Shown: one piece after another, positions 9,006 to 19,651 of the stretch
Numbering within the stretch: position 1 is the stretch's first letter
How the letters are laid out: every line of letters begins with the position of its first letter
Assembly: GCA_002733105.1 (NCBI GenBank)
Contig: NVUI01000002.1
Coordinates: 34,581 to 79,393, forward strand
Length of the DNA stretch: 44,813 bases
Direction of reading: 5' to 3'
Source of the DNA: Methylophaga sp.
GTDB lineage: Bacteria > Pseudomonadota > Gammaproteobacteria > Nitrosococcales > Methylophagaceae
Notes under the pieces: model-generated
The model's database searches: none
Seen by the model: only the letters and a program-made list of their open reading frames with translations
Told to the model about the DNA's origin: nothing
Made by a program: the position numbers and the translations under genes

Positions 9006-9623
9006 CTACTTTTCAAGTAGAAACCACGTAATGTCATCCTGTGAAAAAGCAGGATCTTTTTTATATGCAAAACCATAATCTACCAACTTGAGATCTTTAT
9101 ATTTATCCAACATTTCCCCACAAAAATCTCTTTTATATAATTTGTCAGAATGCCCGCGATAATTAATGACAACAGGGGTAGGATTATAATATTCGCCAAT
9201 TAATATATATTTTTTTGATGATGTATATAGTCGCTCGTAGGCTATCGGTAACATATCTGGATTGATATGAATTAAAACCCCTTTAATTAAGGCTAGTTCA
9301 TATTTTTCATCTGCCTCAAAATCAAAAATTGAACCATTGAATACGTTATCATCGCCCACGTATGATTTAAGCTCATTTGCCGCTTTAGTATTAATTTCAA
9401 TTCCAAACTGCTTTTGCTCAGGGAATAACAACTTTAATGCCCTGAGGTTCATTCCAATATTGCTTCCAAACTCAACTACCGAGTTCACTTTACCAGCTGA
9501 TTTTAATGCTTTTGAGAAAAAATTAAGGTTCGAAGCAAGTAACCGTTCACTATTATTCCTCTCAATATAATCGTCGCCAAAATTTCCAGCCCAAAATTCT
9601 TCTTGACTAGTTTCGTAACCCAT
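9006..9623 (-). CDS. Pseudaminic acid biosynthesis-associated methyltransferase
   Basis: A 205-residue class I SAM-dependent methyltransferase. The SAM-binding motif I is VVEFGSNIGMNLRAL (about residues 48-62), followed by an acidic strand end (FGIEINTKAA) and the post-motif LALIKGVLIHINPD. The opening TSQEEFWAGNFGDDYIERN is typical of the small methylase family repeatedly found inside pse gene clusters. It could methylate a hydroxyl or the N-acyl group of pseudaminic acid; its exact target is unknown even in the family. It lies between the NeuB paralogue and the OafA gene. Confidence 0.87.
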   Translation of the reverse strand: MGYETSQEEFWAGNFGDDYIERNNSERLLASNLNFFSKALKSAGKVNSVVEFGSNIGMNLRALKLLFPEQKQFGIEINTKAANELKSYVGDDNVFNGSIFDFEADEKYELALIKGVLIHINPDMLPIAYERLYTSSKKYILIGEYYNPTPVVINYRGHSDKLYKRDFCGEMLDKYKDLKLVDYGFAYKKDPAFSQDDITWFLLEK

Positions 9624-9672
9624 TAAACCAACACCCTCTTAAAATCATCTATAATTAAACTAACCTTGATTT

Positions 9673-10737
9673 TTAGTCTAGATCAGCCCATAAAACCTTT
9701 GTTTCTTTGCGAATATCTTTTGATACTTTTCTTCCACATAGCTGATCAACTGAAAATGCTTGTATCCCATCACCAGGCCTTCGGGCTGATAACATTTCAT
9801 CGGTAATAACATCACCTTTTTTAACATCACAATTTAGGTATAGACTTTTAAAGGCCCATTTACTGGTTGCTCGGTCATCATCCGTTGGTAAAACGGTTGA
9901 GAAGCCAAGCGTTTGCTCCAACTCTTTAACACGTTGAATCCATTTATAAAACTCACTTGGATCAAGTGCCTTAATATGGCCATTTTGTGGTATTGCTCTG
10001 TCAACAGTTAAACGCTTTTCTAAAATATTGGCACCCAAGCCAATTGCCATGTAGTCCATGTCGTTATCTCGGCCTTGAGGTGTATAACCAACAGGAAAGC
10101 CAAAGAATTCTTTCATATAAGGTATTGCACGAAAATTCATCTGAGAATGATTTGTAGTGTGGAAATCATGTAAAATTAAAACGCCTCTTCCACCAGCTTC
10201 ACTATGCCAATCTAATGTTCTCGCTAATGTTTGTGTTGTGAACATCCCGGTGTCAAGCATCAACGGCTTACCTGTTTTACCAATTTCCTGAATAAGCCGC
10301 TTATGTGTCATGCTCCATGTACATATTTTATGTATATTGACATTTATTTTTTCTAATAATGGAACAGCATCTATCGTATGCGCTGTACAAATAAACTCTA
10401 TGCCTTTGCTACGCACATACTGTGCAATTTTTATCCATTCATCTTCTGAATAATTAAGCTTCGAAAACATTTCGTACATATTTTCAGTTTTTGGTCCATC
10501 ATTCAATGTAGGGTAAGTATATTCAATACTTTTATCTCCTAATAATGTATCAGGCCCTATCATCTGAAATTTAACTGCATCTACCCCCATAGAACTAGCA
10601 AGATCAATTAAATTAAATGTTCTCTCTAAATCTCCCCCATTGGTTAACCCTAAGTCAGCCATTATGTAGATAGGCTGGCCATCACCAATATTTTTTTCAC
10701 CCACCTTTATAGTGTTGGATACCAAATTATTACTCAT
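9673..10737 (-). CDS. Diverged NeuB-family protein lacking the metal-ligand histidines
   Basis: This 354-residue protein has the same TIM barrel plus SAF-domain layout as PseI in this window and aligns with it end to end. Substrate-side lysines are kept (K56 in AVKFQ, K137 in IHKIC), as are the SAF motif RRPGDG and its arginine R320. Several active-site positions differ. PseI E23 is D28. The NHNG loop is TNGGD. The SDH motif reads TPQ, with Q221 in place of H217. EKH reads EKR, with R242 in place of H238. In characterised NeuB enzymes those two histidines hold the catalytic metal. The frame is intact, so it is probably functional but not a standard synthase. It lies between pseF and the methylase. 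A variant aldolase, a metal-free enzyme or a regulatory partner are all possible. Confidence 0.88.
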   Translation of the reverse strand: MSNNLVSNTIKVGEKNIGDGQPIYIMADLGLTNGGDLERTFNLIDLASSMGVDAVKFQMIGPDTLLGDKSIEYTYPTLNDGPKTENMYEMFSKLNYSEDEWIKIAQYVRSKGIEFICTAHTIDAVPLLEKINVNIHKICTWSMTHKRLIQEIGKTGKPLMLDTGMFTTQTLARTLDWHSEAGGRGVLILHDFHTTNHSQMNFRAIPYMKEFFGFPVGYTPQGRDNDMDYMAIGLGANILEKRLTVDRAIPQNGHIKALDPSEFYKWIQRVKELEQTLGFSTVLPTDDDRATSKWAFKSLYLNCDVKKGDVITDEMLSARRPGDGIQAFSVDQLCGRKVSKDIRKETKVLWADLD

Positions 10738-10748
10738 ATAAATACCCT

Positions 10749-11462
10749 TTATTGTTCATGTAAACCTGCCTCATATAAAAATACTGCAAATTGATATTCT
10801 AATTCAGTATCAATATCCAAGGAACGTGCAGCAGGCATAATATATGGAATTATACTCTCAGATTGATACCCTTTGTTCTTTTGGATGGCATGGGAGTTTA
10901 CAATTAATATGGCACCATTACTTCTATAGGTGCTGGGGCATTCTGTAGATTTAGTATATCTATATGACGAGTCCGGAAAGCATGGCGACAACACATCTTC
11001 GCTCTCCGTTTTATTTATTAGCCATGCATTATAAGGTGGAAATTCTGTATTCGTTACACTCAATAATGCATTATCGCCTCTATCATTGAAAACGTCCATC
11101 GCATTTTTAATATCAGCTACTGTTACAAATGGTGCCGTTGGTAACAAGACACACACTTGCTCAAAAAAATCACCTTGTTCTTTATAATAATTAAGTGCAT
11201 GTAGCACAACATCTACGATTGTTGCTGGGTCATGAGATAATTTTTCAGGCCTTATGAAAGGAACTTCTGCCCCTTGATATTTTGCTAACTCTGCTATGGC
11301 CAAATCTTCCGTTGATACACATACATGCTTAAATATTCTTGCTTCTAGAGCTTTCTTAATTGAGCGCGAAATCAATGGCTCGCCACCAAGTGGCAACATG
11401 TTTTTCCTATGCAAGCGTGTCGAACAACCTTTTGCAGGTATCAAACATAATGTATCAACCAT
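10749..11462 (-). CDS. pseF: Pseudaminate cytidylyltransferase
   Basis: PseF activates pseudaminic acid with CTP to CMP-Pse. The 237-residue protein belongs to the acylneuraminate cytidylyltransferase (NeuA/KdsB) family. The N-terminal CTP-binding loop reads LIPAKGCSTRLHRKN, with the conserved RKN but AKGCS where most members have ARGGS. Later blocks include HVCVSTEDLAIAELA, PATIVDVVLHAL and VLLPTAPFV. I chose the ATG at 11462; a TTG just before it is less likely. It follows pseC by 27 nt. CMP-legionaminate synthetase is a weaker alternative, disfavoured by the pse context. Confidence 0.9.
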   Translation of the reverse strand: MVDTLCLIPAKGCSTRLHRKNMLPLGGEPLISRSIKKALEARIFKHVCVSTEDLAIAELAKYQGAEVPFIRPEKLSHDPATIVDVVLHALNYYKEQGDFFEQVCVLLPTAPFVTVADIKNAMDVFNDRGDNALLSVTNTEFPPYNAWLINKTESEDVLSPCFPDSSYRYTKSTECPSTYRSNGAILIVNSHAIQKNKGYQSESIIPYIMPAARSLDIDTELEYQFAVFLYEAGLHEQ

Positions 11463-11489
11463 CAAGGTTCCTTGTTATAAAAAGCACGT

Positions 11490-12653
11490 TTAGCCTAATC
11501 TTACCACTTGCTTAATTTGCTCTACGACATAATCTTGTTGTTGATGCGTCATACCGGAAAACAAAGGTATTGTAATAACACTATTATAATACGCCTCCGC
11601 CTCAGGATAATCTCCTAGTTTAAACCCCAAAGACTGATAATACGGCTGTGTATGGACAGGGATATAATGTACATTTACACCAACCCCTTTACTACGAAGC
11701 TCACTAAAGATCTGACGTTTTGTTTTGGTGACCTCATCAAGCTTAAGTAGAATTGGGTATAAATGATATGACGAAATACTATCTGAATTCTGTAATGGTA
11801 TCACTACTGGAAGTTGAGCTAATTGTTCAACATATCTTCGTGCGAGTGCATGGCGATCATTTATAAACTCTTTCAGCTTTGCCATTTGACTACAGCCTAA
11901 CGCAGCTTGTATATCTGTCATTCGATAGTTGAAACCTAACATTGACTGTTGATAGTACCAGTCACCATCAGGCTCTTTACTCATTTCGCTCTGCTCACGA
12001 GTAATTCCATGGCTACGAAGCATCTCCATTCTTCTTGCTAAATTTTTCGAGTTTGTTGTCGCCATACCACCTTCACCAGTGGTAATTATTTTTACTGGAT
12101 GGAAGCTAAACACGGTTATATCTGAGTACTGGCAATTACCAACCGGTTGTTTTTTATACTCACCACCAATAGCATGAGAAGCATCTTCAATTATTCTAAA
12201 ACCATATTTCTGACTTAATTCATAAATCCTTTTCATATCACAGGATTGACCTGCAAAATGCACTGGTATGACAATTTTTGGTAAGCGATTATTAGCCTTA
12301 GCTTCAATCAATTTCTTTTCAAGCTTCTTGGCACAAAGGTTATATGACTGTGAATCAATATCAACAAAATCTACTTTAGCTCCACAATATAACCCGCAAT
12401 TTGCTGAAGCAACAAAAGTGTTTGGGCTAGTCCAAAGCCAATCATCCTCCCCAAGTTCTAGAGCAAGACATGCAATATGTAGGGCTGAAGTCCCACTATT
12501 AACAGCGACTGCATATTGACTATTCACAGAGTGGCAAACTGCCTGCTCAAATGTAGGGACAGCCGGCCCTTGAGTAAGATAATCTGACTTCAAGACATTG
12601 ATAACAGCTTCAATATCTTCATTTGAAATAGTTTGTCGCCCGTAAGGAATCAT
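11490..12653 (-). CDS. pseC: UDP-4-amino-4,6-dideoxy-N-acetyl-beta-L-altrosamine transaminase
   Basis: PseC uses PLP and glutamate to aminate the C4 keto group of the PseB product. The 387-residue protein belongs to the DegT/DnrJ/EryC1 aminotransferase family. Visible features are the opening IPYGRQTISNEDIEAV, the cofactor phosphate loop NSGTSALHIA, the EDASHAIGGEY aspartate motif and the PLP lysine K188 in SFHPVKIITTGEGGM. Its start follows the pseB stop directly (TAAATG), so the two are translationally linked as in most pse loci. Confidence 0.95.
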   Translation of the reverse strand: MIPYGRQTISNEDIEAVINVLKSDYLTQGPAVPTFEQAVCHSVNSQYAVAVNSGTSALHIACLALELGEDDWLWTSPNTFVASANCGLYCGAKVDFVDIDSQSYNLCAKKLEKKLIEAKANNRLPKIVIPVHFAGQSCDMKRIYELSQKYGFRIIEDASHAIGGEYKKQPVGNCQYSDITVFSFHPVKIITTGEGGMATTNSKNLARRMEMLRSHGITREQSEMSKEPDGDWYYQQSMLGFNYRMTDIQAALGCSQMAKLKEFINDRHALARRYVEQLAQLPVVIPLQNSDSISSYHLYPILLKLDEVTKTKRQIFSELRSKGVGVNVHYIPVHTQPYYQSLGFKLGDYPEAEAYYNSVITIPLFSGMTHQQQDYVVEQIKQVVRLG

Positions 12654-13750
<1,097 letters not shown>

Positions 13751-13752
13751 GA

Positions 13753-15549
13753 TTAGTTTATAGCCAAAATTTCTTCTGGCTTGCCCTCAGCGACAACTTT
13801 GCCTTTATCTAGTCTGTAAATATAGTCACATTTTTCTATCGTAGTTAGCCTATGGGCTATAATTAATATAGTTTTTTTCCCTTGTAGGTTAATTACGGCT
13901 TGCATCACATCTGACTCAGTCTCATGATCTAACGCACTAGTAGCTTCATCTAAAACTAAAACCTCGGGATCATGATAAAGCGCTCTAGCAATTCCGATTC
14001 TCTGTCTTTGCCCGCCGGAAATCCTAACCCCTCTTTCCCCCAGTAATGTATCTACCCCATCAGGCAATTCATCAACTAGATTTTCCAGCTGGGCGACTAA
14101 AATCGCTCGTTTTACTGCCGACTCATCTATTTCTTCATCATTTAGGCCAAAAGCTATATTGTGTCTTAGTGTATCATCAGTAAGATAAATGGATTGGGGC
14201 ACATATCCAATCAAATTTTGCCAAGCCCTTAGATTATCAAAAATATCTAAACCATCTATTTGTACTTGTCCCTGTTGAGGTGTTAACAGCCCTAAAACGA
14301 CATCAATTAAAGTGCTCTTACCTGAGCCACTTTCCCCGATAAACCCCACCATTTCACCTTTTTTGATTGTCATGTTAACCATGTTCAGAGCATATTTATC
14401 AGCTAATTGATATGTAAAATAAATATTGCGTAATGATATTTTATTATCAAACACAAATGACGATTTATCTTGTTCAGCTAATGGCGATATAGTGTCCTGA
14501 AATTCTCTTTGCATAAAGTCTGTCACTGCAGAGCCAAAATTTAGTTGATGTATTGCTCCAATTATCCTGTTAATCGAGGGCATCAACCTGAAAGAAACAG
14601 CTGCAAATACCCCCAAGACAGGTAAAATCTCACTGATTAACTTACCTTGAAACATCATAGCTGCAAAAAGTAAACTCAACCCAGACATAGCCAACACTTC
14701 TAACCAGAGCCGAGTTGCATTATGCATAAAAGAGTTACGTTGATTCATTTTCAAGCTCATCTCTGTATGACCAGCATACTGTGCTAAAAAAAACTCTTCC
14801 TTTCCATATAATTTGACATCCTTAACCGCTCCCAAGCCTTGTTGAGCATGCTTCATTCTCTGGTTTTCATGTAATTGTCGTAATTTTCCCCAAGCAGTAA
14901 TTCGTTTTTTTGTTAGCCATTGGAATAATCCGCCCACTAAGAGAAAAACACCAAAAACTGTAATAACCCCGATCGGTTCAAAAAATAATAATAACCCTAC
15001 CAGACCTAACACTACCAAAGTTTCGGCAATTAATAACATTCCGGGGCTGAGCATATATGATATAAACAAGTTTAATTCAACTTGTAGATTATTAATAAGT
15101 TCCGCGGAATTTCGTTGTAAATGAAAGGCATAAGGATGATAAAGGTATCTTCTAAACAAGCTTATCGCCAAGTCTGTCTGGGTATCAAATACGAACTTAG
15201 TTTGCTTCCAAGCTAACAAAGCTAAGTAAAGATTTTTAATACTGTATATTCCTACCAAAACCAACATAACCCCCATAAACAAAACTAACTGACTTGGGTT
15301 GCCAATTTTGTCTAATAGATCAACAACAATTGGATATTTTTCAATAAGTTCATTATTGGTAAGGATTACTATAAGTGGTAAAACAAGAGTAACTCCTAAC
15401 ATCTCAAGCATCATTCCGACGATCATCAACAGTAATAAAGAAATTGCTTTAGGTTTTTTTTCAGTGGGAATAAGAAACCATACTCTTTTAATATCTGATA
15501 GTTTAAATTTTCCCTGTGGTGGCCTTGCTGCTTGACTACTATTTTTCAC
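13753..15549 (-). CDS. ABC transporter, fused permease and ATPase (PglK/MsbA-like flippase)
   Basis: A 598-residue half-transporter that probably works as a homodimer in the inner membrane. Residues 30-340 form a six-helix ABC exporter domain. Residues 365-598 are the ATPase: Walker A GESGSGKST with K411, Q-loop VPQSIYL, signature SGGQRQR at 511-517, Walker B VLVLDE (D534, E535) and the H-loop in IIAHRLTT. The size and the placement between GDP-fucose and pseudaminate genes fit a lipid-linked oligosaccharide flippase of the PglK kind; LPS or peptide export would be alternatives. The start is GTG at 15549, seven bases after the fcl stop. Confidence 0.9.
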   Translation of the reverse strand: MKNSSQAARPPQGKFKLSDIKRVWFLIPTEKKPKAISLLLLMIVGMMLEMLGVTLVLPLIVILTNNELIEKYPIVVDLLDKIGNPSQLVLFMGVMLVLVGIYSIKNLYLALLAWKQTKFVFDTQTDLAISLFRRYLYHPYAFHLQRNSAELINNLQVELNLFISYMLSPGMLLIAETLVVLGLVGLLLFFEPIGVITVFGVFLLVGGLFQWLTKKRITAWGKLRQLHENQRMKHAQQGLGAVKDVKLYGKEEFFLAQYAGHTEMSLKMNQRNSFMHNATRLWLEVLAMSGLSLLFAAMMFQGKLISEILPVLGVFAAVSFRLMPSINRIIGAIHQLNFGSAVTDFMQREFQDTISPLAEQDKSSFVFDNKISLRNIYFTYQLADKYALNMVNMTIKKGEMVGFIGESGSGKSTLIDVVLGLLTPQQGQVQIDGLDIFDNLRAWQNLIGYVPQSIYLTDDTLRHNIAFGLNDEEIDESAVKRAILVAQLENLVDELPDGVDTLLGERGVRISGGQRQRIGIARALYHDPEVLVLDEATSALDHETESDVMQAVINLQGKKTILIIAHRLTTIEKCDYIYRLDKGKVVAEGKPEEILAIN

Positions 15550-15556
15550 AATATAC

Positions 15557-16633
15557 CTATTGTTGTGCTGTCTGTTTCACATATTGATCATAAAGATCTG
15601 CTAGACGAGCTATCAAATTATCAGGTAAAGACCATCCCAAGTCCTTCAATCGATCAATGCACATCAATTTTTGTGGTGTACCATCAGGTTTTGTTGTATC
15701 AAAGACTATCTGGCCATCGTACTCCGTTATTTCTTGAATCAATTCTGCTAGCTTTCTAATTGAGATATCTTCACCAACGCCAATATTAACGACTGGTGCA
15801 AGATTGTTACTACTATCCAGCCCAAGTAATTTCTGAAACTTTTCATCAGGGAGGTTCATTAAGAAAACACAGGCATCCGCCATGTCTTCGTTATACATAA
15901 ACTCTCGTTTTGGTATACCTGTTCCCCACACACAAACTTCTACTTTTTGTTTTTCACCACAGGCCTGAAATAACTCAGTTCGATAAGGCTCGGGAAGAAA
16001 ACCATAAATATTTTCATCTCTTTGGATCGCTACTAAATCACCATTTGAAGCCAGTTTTGCAAGGTGAAATTTTCTGATTAAAGCTGGTAGGACATGAGAT
16101 TTATTCAAATCATAATCATCATTTAAACCATATAAATTTGTTGGCATTGCTGCAAGATATTGCGTCTCATATTGGCGATTGTAACTCCAACACATTTCAA
16201 TCCCTGCAATTTTAGCAAGCGCATATGGACGGTTAGTTTGTTCTAATGATCCTGTTAACAAATATTCTTCTTTAAGTGGTTGAGGTGCAAGCTTTGGATA
16301 GATGCAGCTTGACCCAAGAAACAATAATCTTTTTACATCAGCTTTATAAGATTGGTGTATTACATTTGTCTGAATAGCTAAGTTATCATGAATAAATTCT
16401 GCTGGATAAGTATTATTAGCATAAATACCTCCGACTTTTGCTGCAGCTAGAAAAACATATTCTGGTTTTTCTGCTTCAAAGAATTTTTCCACGGCTATTT
16501 GATCAATCAAATCAAGTTCAGCGTGTGTCCGTGTAACAATGTTCAAATATCCATTACTCTCCAGACATTGTACTAATGCAGAACCAACTAATCCTCTATG
16601 TCCTGCTACATAAATTTTTGAATTTTTATCCAT
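15557..16633 (-). CDS. fcl: GDP-L-fucose synthase
   Basis: Fcl epimerises and reduces GDP-4-keto-6-deoxy-mannose to GDP-L-fucose. From ATG 16633 it has 358 residues. It shows the NADPH loop YVAGHRGLVGSAL, the SSCIYP serine motif and the catalytic pair in RPYALAKIAG, then the NLYGLNDDYD and SHVLPALIRKF segments of the family. The frame stays open upstream into gmd, but that extension (opening [11 protein letters not shown]) is unlike the family; an ATG at 16648 is the other plausible start. It lies 7 nt after the gmd stop and is expected to be cotranscribed with it. Confidence 0.96.
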   Translation of the reverse strand: MDKNSKIYVAGHRGLVGSALVQCLESNGYLNIVTRTHAELDLIDQIAVEKFFEAEKPEYVFLAAAKVGGIYANNTYPAEFIHDNLAIQTNVIHQSYKADVKRLLFLGSSCIYPKLAPQPLKEEYLLTGSLEQTNRPYALAKIAGIEMCWSYNRQYETQYLAAMPTNLYGLNDDYDLNKSHVLPALIRKFHLAKLASNGDLVAIQRDENIYGFLPEPYRTELFQACGEKQKVEVCVWGTGIPKREFMYNEDMADACVFLMNLPDEKFQKLLGLDSSNNLAPVVNIGVGEDISIRKLAELIQEITEYDGQIVFDTTKPDGTPQKLMCIDRLKDLGWSLPDNLIARLADLYDQYVKQTAQQ

Positions 16634-16640
16634 ACATCCG

Positions 16641-17726
16641 TTACTCATGGTAATCAAATACTTCATAACCATGCTTTTTGACGAGCTCATCACGTTTAGC
16701 AGATTTAAAATCTTCTTTAACCATTTCAGAGACAAGCTTTTCAAAACTAATTTTAGGCGTCCAGCCTAGTTTTTGTTTTGCCTTTGTCGGGTCACCAAGT
16801 AATGTTTCGACCTCCGTAGGACGAAAATAACGAGAATCAACTTGAACAATAGCCTTACCAACACTATCGTAACCCTTCTCTTCTATCCCTTCACCTTTCC
16901 ATGTTATTTCAATTCCAAGCTCTTTAGCCGCAATATTGACAAAATTTCTTACACTGTATTGAACGCCCGTAGCTATAACAAAATCTTCGGCTTGTTCTTG
17001 TTGTAACATAAGCCATTGCATTTCAACATAATCTTTAGCATGTCCCCAATCTCGCAATGCATCTAAATTACCAAGATACAAACAATCCTGAAGACCTAAT
17101 TTAATCCTAGCTAGTGCTCTAGTGATTTTTCTTGTAACAAAGGTTTCACCACGCAGCGGACTCTCATGGTTAAATAAAATTCCATTACAAGCATACATCC
17201 CATAAGCTTCACGGTAATTCACTGTTATCCAATAGGCATACAACTTCGCTACAGCGTATGGGCTACGAGGATAAAAAGGTGTTTTTTCTGTTTGTGGTGT
17301 TTCTTGAACAAGACCATATAATTCTGATGTTGATGCTTGATAAAAACGAGTCTTCTTTTCTAACCCTAAAATACGAATAGCTTCTAAAATACGTAAGGTG
17401 CCAATACCATCGGTATTCGCTGTATATTCAGGCGTTTCAAAACTGACAGCAACATGACTCATTGCAGCCAAGTTATAGATCTCATCTGGCTGGATCTGCT
17501 GAATTACTCGTATAAGATTTGTTGAATCTGTTAAATCACCATAATGAAGAATAAATTGTTGATTCTCAATATGAGAGTCTTGATATAAATGATCAATTCT
17601 ATCCGTGTTAAATAGTGATGTACGCCGTTTTAAGCCATGAACAATATATCCTTTTTTAAGTAGTAACTCAGCAAGATAAGCACCATCCTGACCTGTTATA
17701 CCTGTTATTAAAGCAACCTTATCCAT
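16641..17726 (-). CDS. gmd: GDP-mannose 4,6-dehydratase
   Basis: Gmd converts GDP-D-mannose to GDP-4-keto-6-deoxy-D-mannose, the precursor of GDP-fucose made by the next gene. The 361-residue protein has the NADP loop [18 protein letters not shown], the substrate segment [16 protein letters not shown], the catalytic [10 protein letters not shown] with tyrosine and lysine, and [20 protein letters not shown], a near-invariant Gmd signature. It lies 23 nt after glmS. No GDP-mannose pyrophosphorylase is in the window, so GDP-mannose must come from elsewhere in the genome. Confidence 0.97.
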   Translation of the reverse strand: MDKVALITGITGQDGAYLAELLLKKGYIVHGLKRRTSLFNTDRIDHLYQDSHIENQQFILHYGDLTDSTNLIRVIQQIQPDEIYNLAAMSHVAVSFETPEYTANTDGIGTLRILEAIRILGLEKKTRFYQASTSELYGLVQETPQTEKTPFYPRSPYAVAKLYAYWITVNYREAYGMYACNGILFNHESPLRGETFVTRKITRALARIKLGLQDCLYLGNLDALRDWGHAKDYVEMQWLMLQQEQAEDFVIATGVQYSVRNFVNIAAKELGIEITWKGEGIEEKGYDSVGKAIVQVDSRYFRPTEVETLLGDPTKAKQKLGWTPKISFEKLVSEMVKEDFKSAKRDELVKKHGYEVFDYHE

Positions 17727-17749
17727 TTGTAATTCGTCTCATTTCAAGT

Positions 17750-19621
17750 TTATTCTACAGTAACTGATTTAGCTAAATTTCTTGGCTGATCAACATCTGT
17801 CCCTTTAATCAAAGCGACATGATAGCTCAGTAGTTGCAAGGCAATGTTGAACACTATAGGTGCTGTAATACGACCCACATTTGTTGTTGCTTTTATAACC
17901 TTAAGGCCTAGCTCCGAGTTAATATTTGAATCCTCATCTTCAAAGATGATCATTTGGCCGCCTCTAGCCTTAACTTCTTGCAAATTCGATTTAAGTTTTT
18001 CCAACAAATCATCCAGTGGAGCAACAGCAATAACCGGCATTTTTTCATCAATCAAGGCCAGAGGCCCATGCTTAAGCTCCCCTGCTGGATAAGCCTCGGC
18101 ATGAATATAACTAATTTCTTTTAATTTTAAGGCGCCTTCCATCGCGATGGGATACATCGTTCCTCTACCTAAAAATAATGCATGTTCTTTATCAGCAAAA
18201 TCTTCAGCAATTTTTTCAATTTCAGCTTCATGTTTAAGAACTTTGGTGATTAAACTAGGTAATTGTTGTAATCCTTTGATAATTGAAGCTTCACGATATG
18301 CATCTATACTATTTTTGACTCTACCAATGGATACGATTAACAAAGCGAGTGTAACAAGCTGAGTAGTGAATGCTTTGGTCGACGCAACACCTATTTCAGG
18401 GCCTGCATGAGTAAGACAAGTCAAGTCTGACTCACGTGTTAGGCTAGATTCTGCCACATTACAGATAGTCAGTGTCGAAATAGAGGGTTTATCATCATTT
18501 GAATTTTGTGTGTATTTTTGTTTTATTTGCTGCAATGCAGCTAAAGTATCTGCAGTTTCACCTGACTGACTAATTGTTACAAATAAGGTTTGATCTTGAA
18601 TAACAGGGTTTCGATAGCGGTATTCACTGGCCACTTCTACCTGACAAGGCATACTAATAATATCTTCAAACCAATACTTAGCCACTAGACCAGCATGATA
18701 ACTCGTGCCACAAGCGATTATTTGCACTTGCTGGATCTTTTTAAATATTTCTTCAGCCTCTTGCCCAAAACTTGAAACTAACACCTGTTGTTGGTTAATC
18801 CGTCCTTCTAACGTATCGGCTACTGCTTGTGGCTGTTCTAAGATTTCTTTGTGCATGTAATGCTTATGTTCACCAAGTTCTACTGAGGTCGTTGATAAGC
18901 TTGATTGTTTGACTGGACGGTCTACAAGAAGACCATCAGTATCAAAAATCTGTATTTCTTCTTTCGTAATTTTAGCAATATCACCTTCTTCTAAGAAGAT
19001 AAATCGTTGGGTAACGGGCAGCAGTGCCGACACATCAGAGGCAATAAAATGTTCTCCAATCCCAATGCCAATAACAAGTGGTGATCCTTTTCTAGCAGCA
19101 ATTAAAGTTTGGGGGTCATCCGTAGCAATCACACCTAAAGCATAAGCTCCTTCAAACTGTTTAACCGCTTGCATCACTGCCTGCAGCAAATTATCATTAG
19201 TCTCCAGTTGCTGATGGATAGCGTGTACGACCACTTCGGTATCAGTTTCAGATGTAAATTGATAACCCGCGGCCAACTGATCCTGTTTTAATGTTTGATA
19301 GTTCTCAATAATGCCATTATGGACAACTACTACACTATTATTACAAATATGAGGATGAGCATTTTTTTCAGAAGGGACACCATGAGTAGCCCAACGAGTA
19401 TGAGCGATACCGATACTTCCACTAAAGTCACTTTTTTCATGCGCAATTCTAGCTTCTAGTTCTTTAATTTTACCTATCGATCTGACTCGTTTGATATTGG
19501 AATCCGCATCCAGTAATGCAATGCCAGACGAGTCATAGCCTCGATATTCAAGCCGCCTTAACCCTTCAAGTAATATTGGCACCAAATTACGCTCTGCAAT
19601 ACCACCAACAATTCCACACAT
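17750..19621 (-). CDS. glmS: Glutamine-fructose-6-phosphate aminotransferase (isomerizing)
   Basis: GlmS makes glucosamine-6-phosphate, the entry to UDP-GlcNAc. At 623 residues it is slightly longer than the usual 609. Residue C2 of MCGIVGG is the glutaminase nucleophile, exposed after Met removal. The GATase domain shows AHTRWATHG and HNGIIENYQTL; two SIS sugar-isomerase domains follow (CGTSYHAGLVA, SQSGETADTLAAL, GRGTMYPIAMEGALKLKE). The C-terminus ends PRNLAKSVTVE as in other GlmS. Its place between a sugar-nucleotide dehydratase and gmd suggests it is recruited to feed UDP-GlcNAc to capD-like and pseB enzymes. Confidence 0.98.
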   Translation of the reverse strand: MCGIVGGIAERNLVPILLEGLRRLEYRGYDSSGIALLDADSNIKRVRSIGKIKELEARIAHEKSDFSGSIGIAHTRWATHGVPSEKNAHPHICNNSVVVVHNGIIENYQTLKQDQLAAGYQFTSETDTEVVVHAIHQQLETNDNLLQAVMQAVKQFEGAYALGVIATDDPQTLIAARKGSPLVIGIGIGEHFIASDVSALLPVTQRFIFLEEGDIAKITKEEIQIFDTDGLLVDRPVKQSSLSTTSVELGEHKHYMHKEILEQPQAVADTLEGRINQQQVLVSSFGQEAEEIFKKIQQVQIIACGTSYHAGLVAKYWFEDIISMPCQVEVASEYRYRNPVIQDQTLFVTISQSGETADTLAALQQIKQKYTQNSNDDKPSISTLTICNVAESSLTRESDLTCLTHAGPEIGVASTKAFTTQLVTLALLIVSIGRVKNSIDAYREASIIKGLQQLPSLITKVLKHEAEIEKIAEDFADKEHALFLGRGTMYPIAMEGALKLKEISYIHAEAYPAGELKHGPLALIDEKMPVIAVAPLDDLLEKLKSNLQEVKARGGQMIIFEDEDSNINSELGLKVIKATTNVGRITAPIVFNIALQLLSYHVALIKGTDVDQPRNLAKSVTVE

Positions 19622-19651
19622 ATATCAATCCATTAAAGATTTAGTCTTATA

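Noticed and set aside
9673-10737. NeuB paralogue as a decaying pseudogene
   Set aside because: The frame is complete at normal length, both domains are well kept, and the changes are specific to the active site.
3443-12653. The pse genes as a flagellin glycosylation locus
   Set aside because: No flagellar or motility gene is present; the exporter, OafA protein and glycosyltransferases fit a surface polysaccharide better, though this cannot be fully excluded.
16634-16744. N-terminal extension of fcl overlapping gmd
   Set aside because: The extra 37 residues are not like GDP-fucose synthase and are an out-of-frame shadow of the gmd 3' end.
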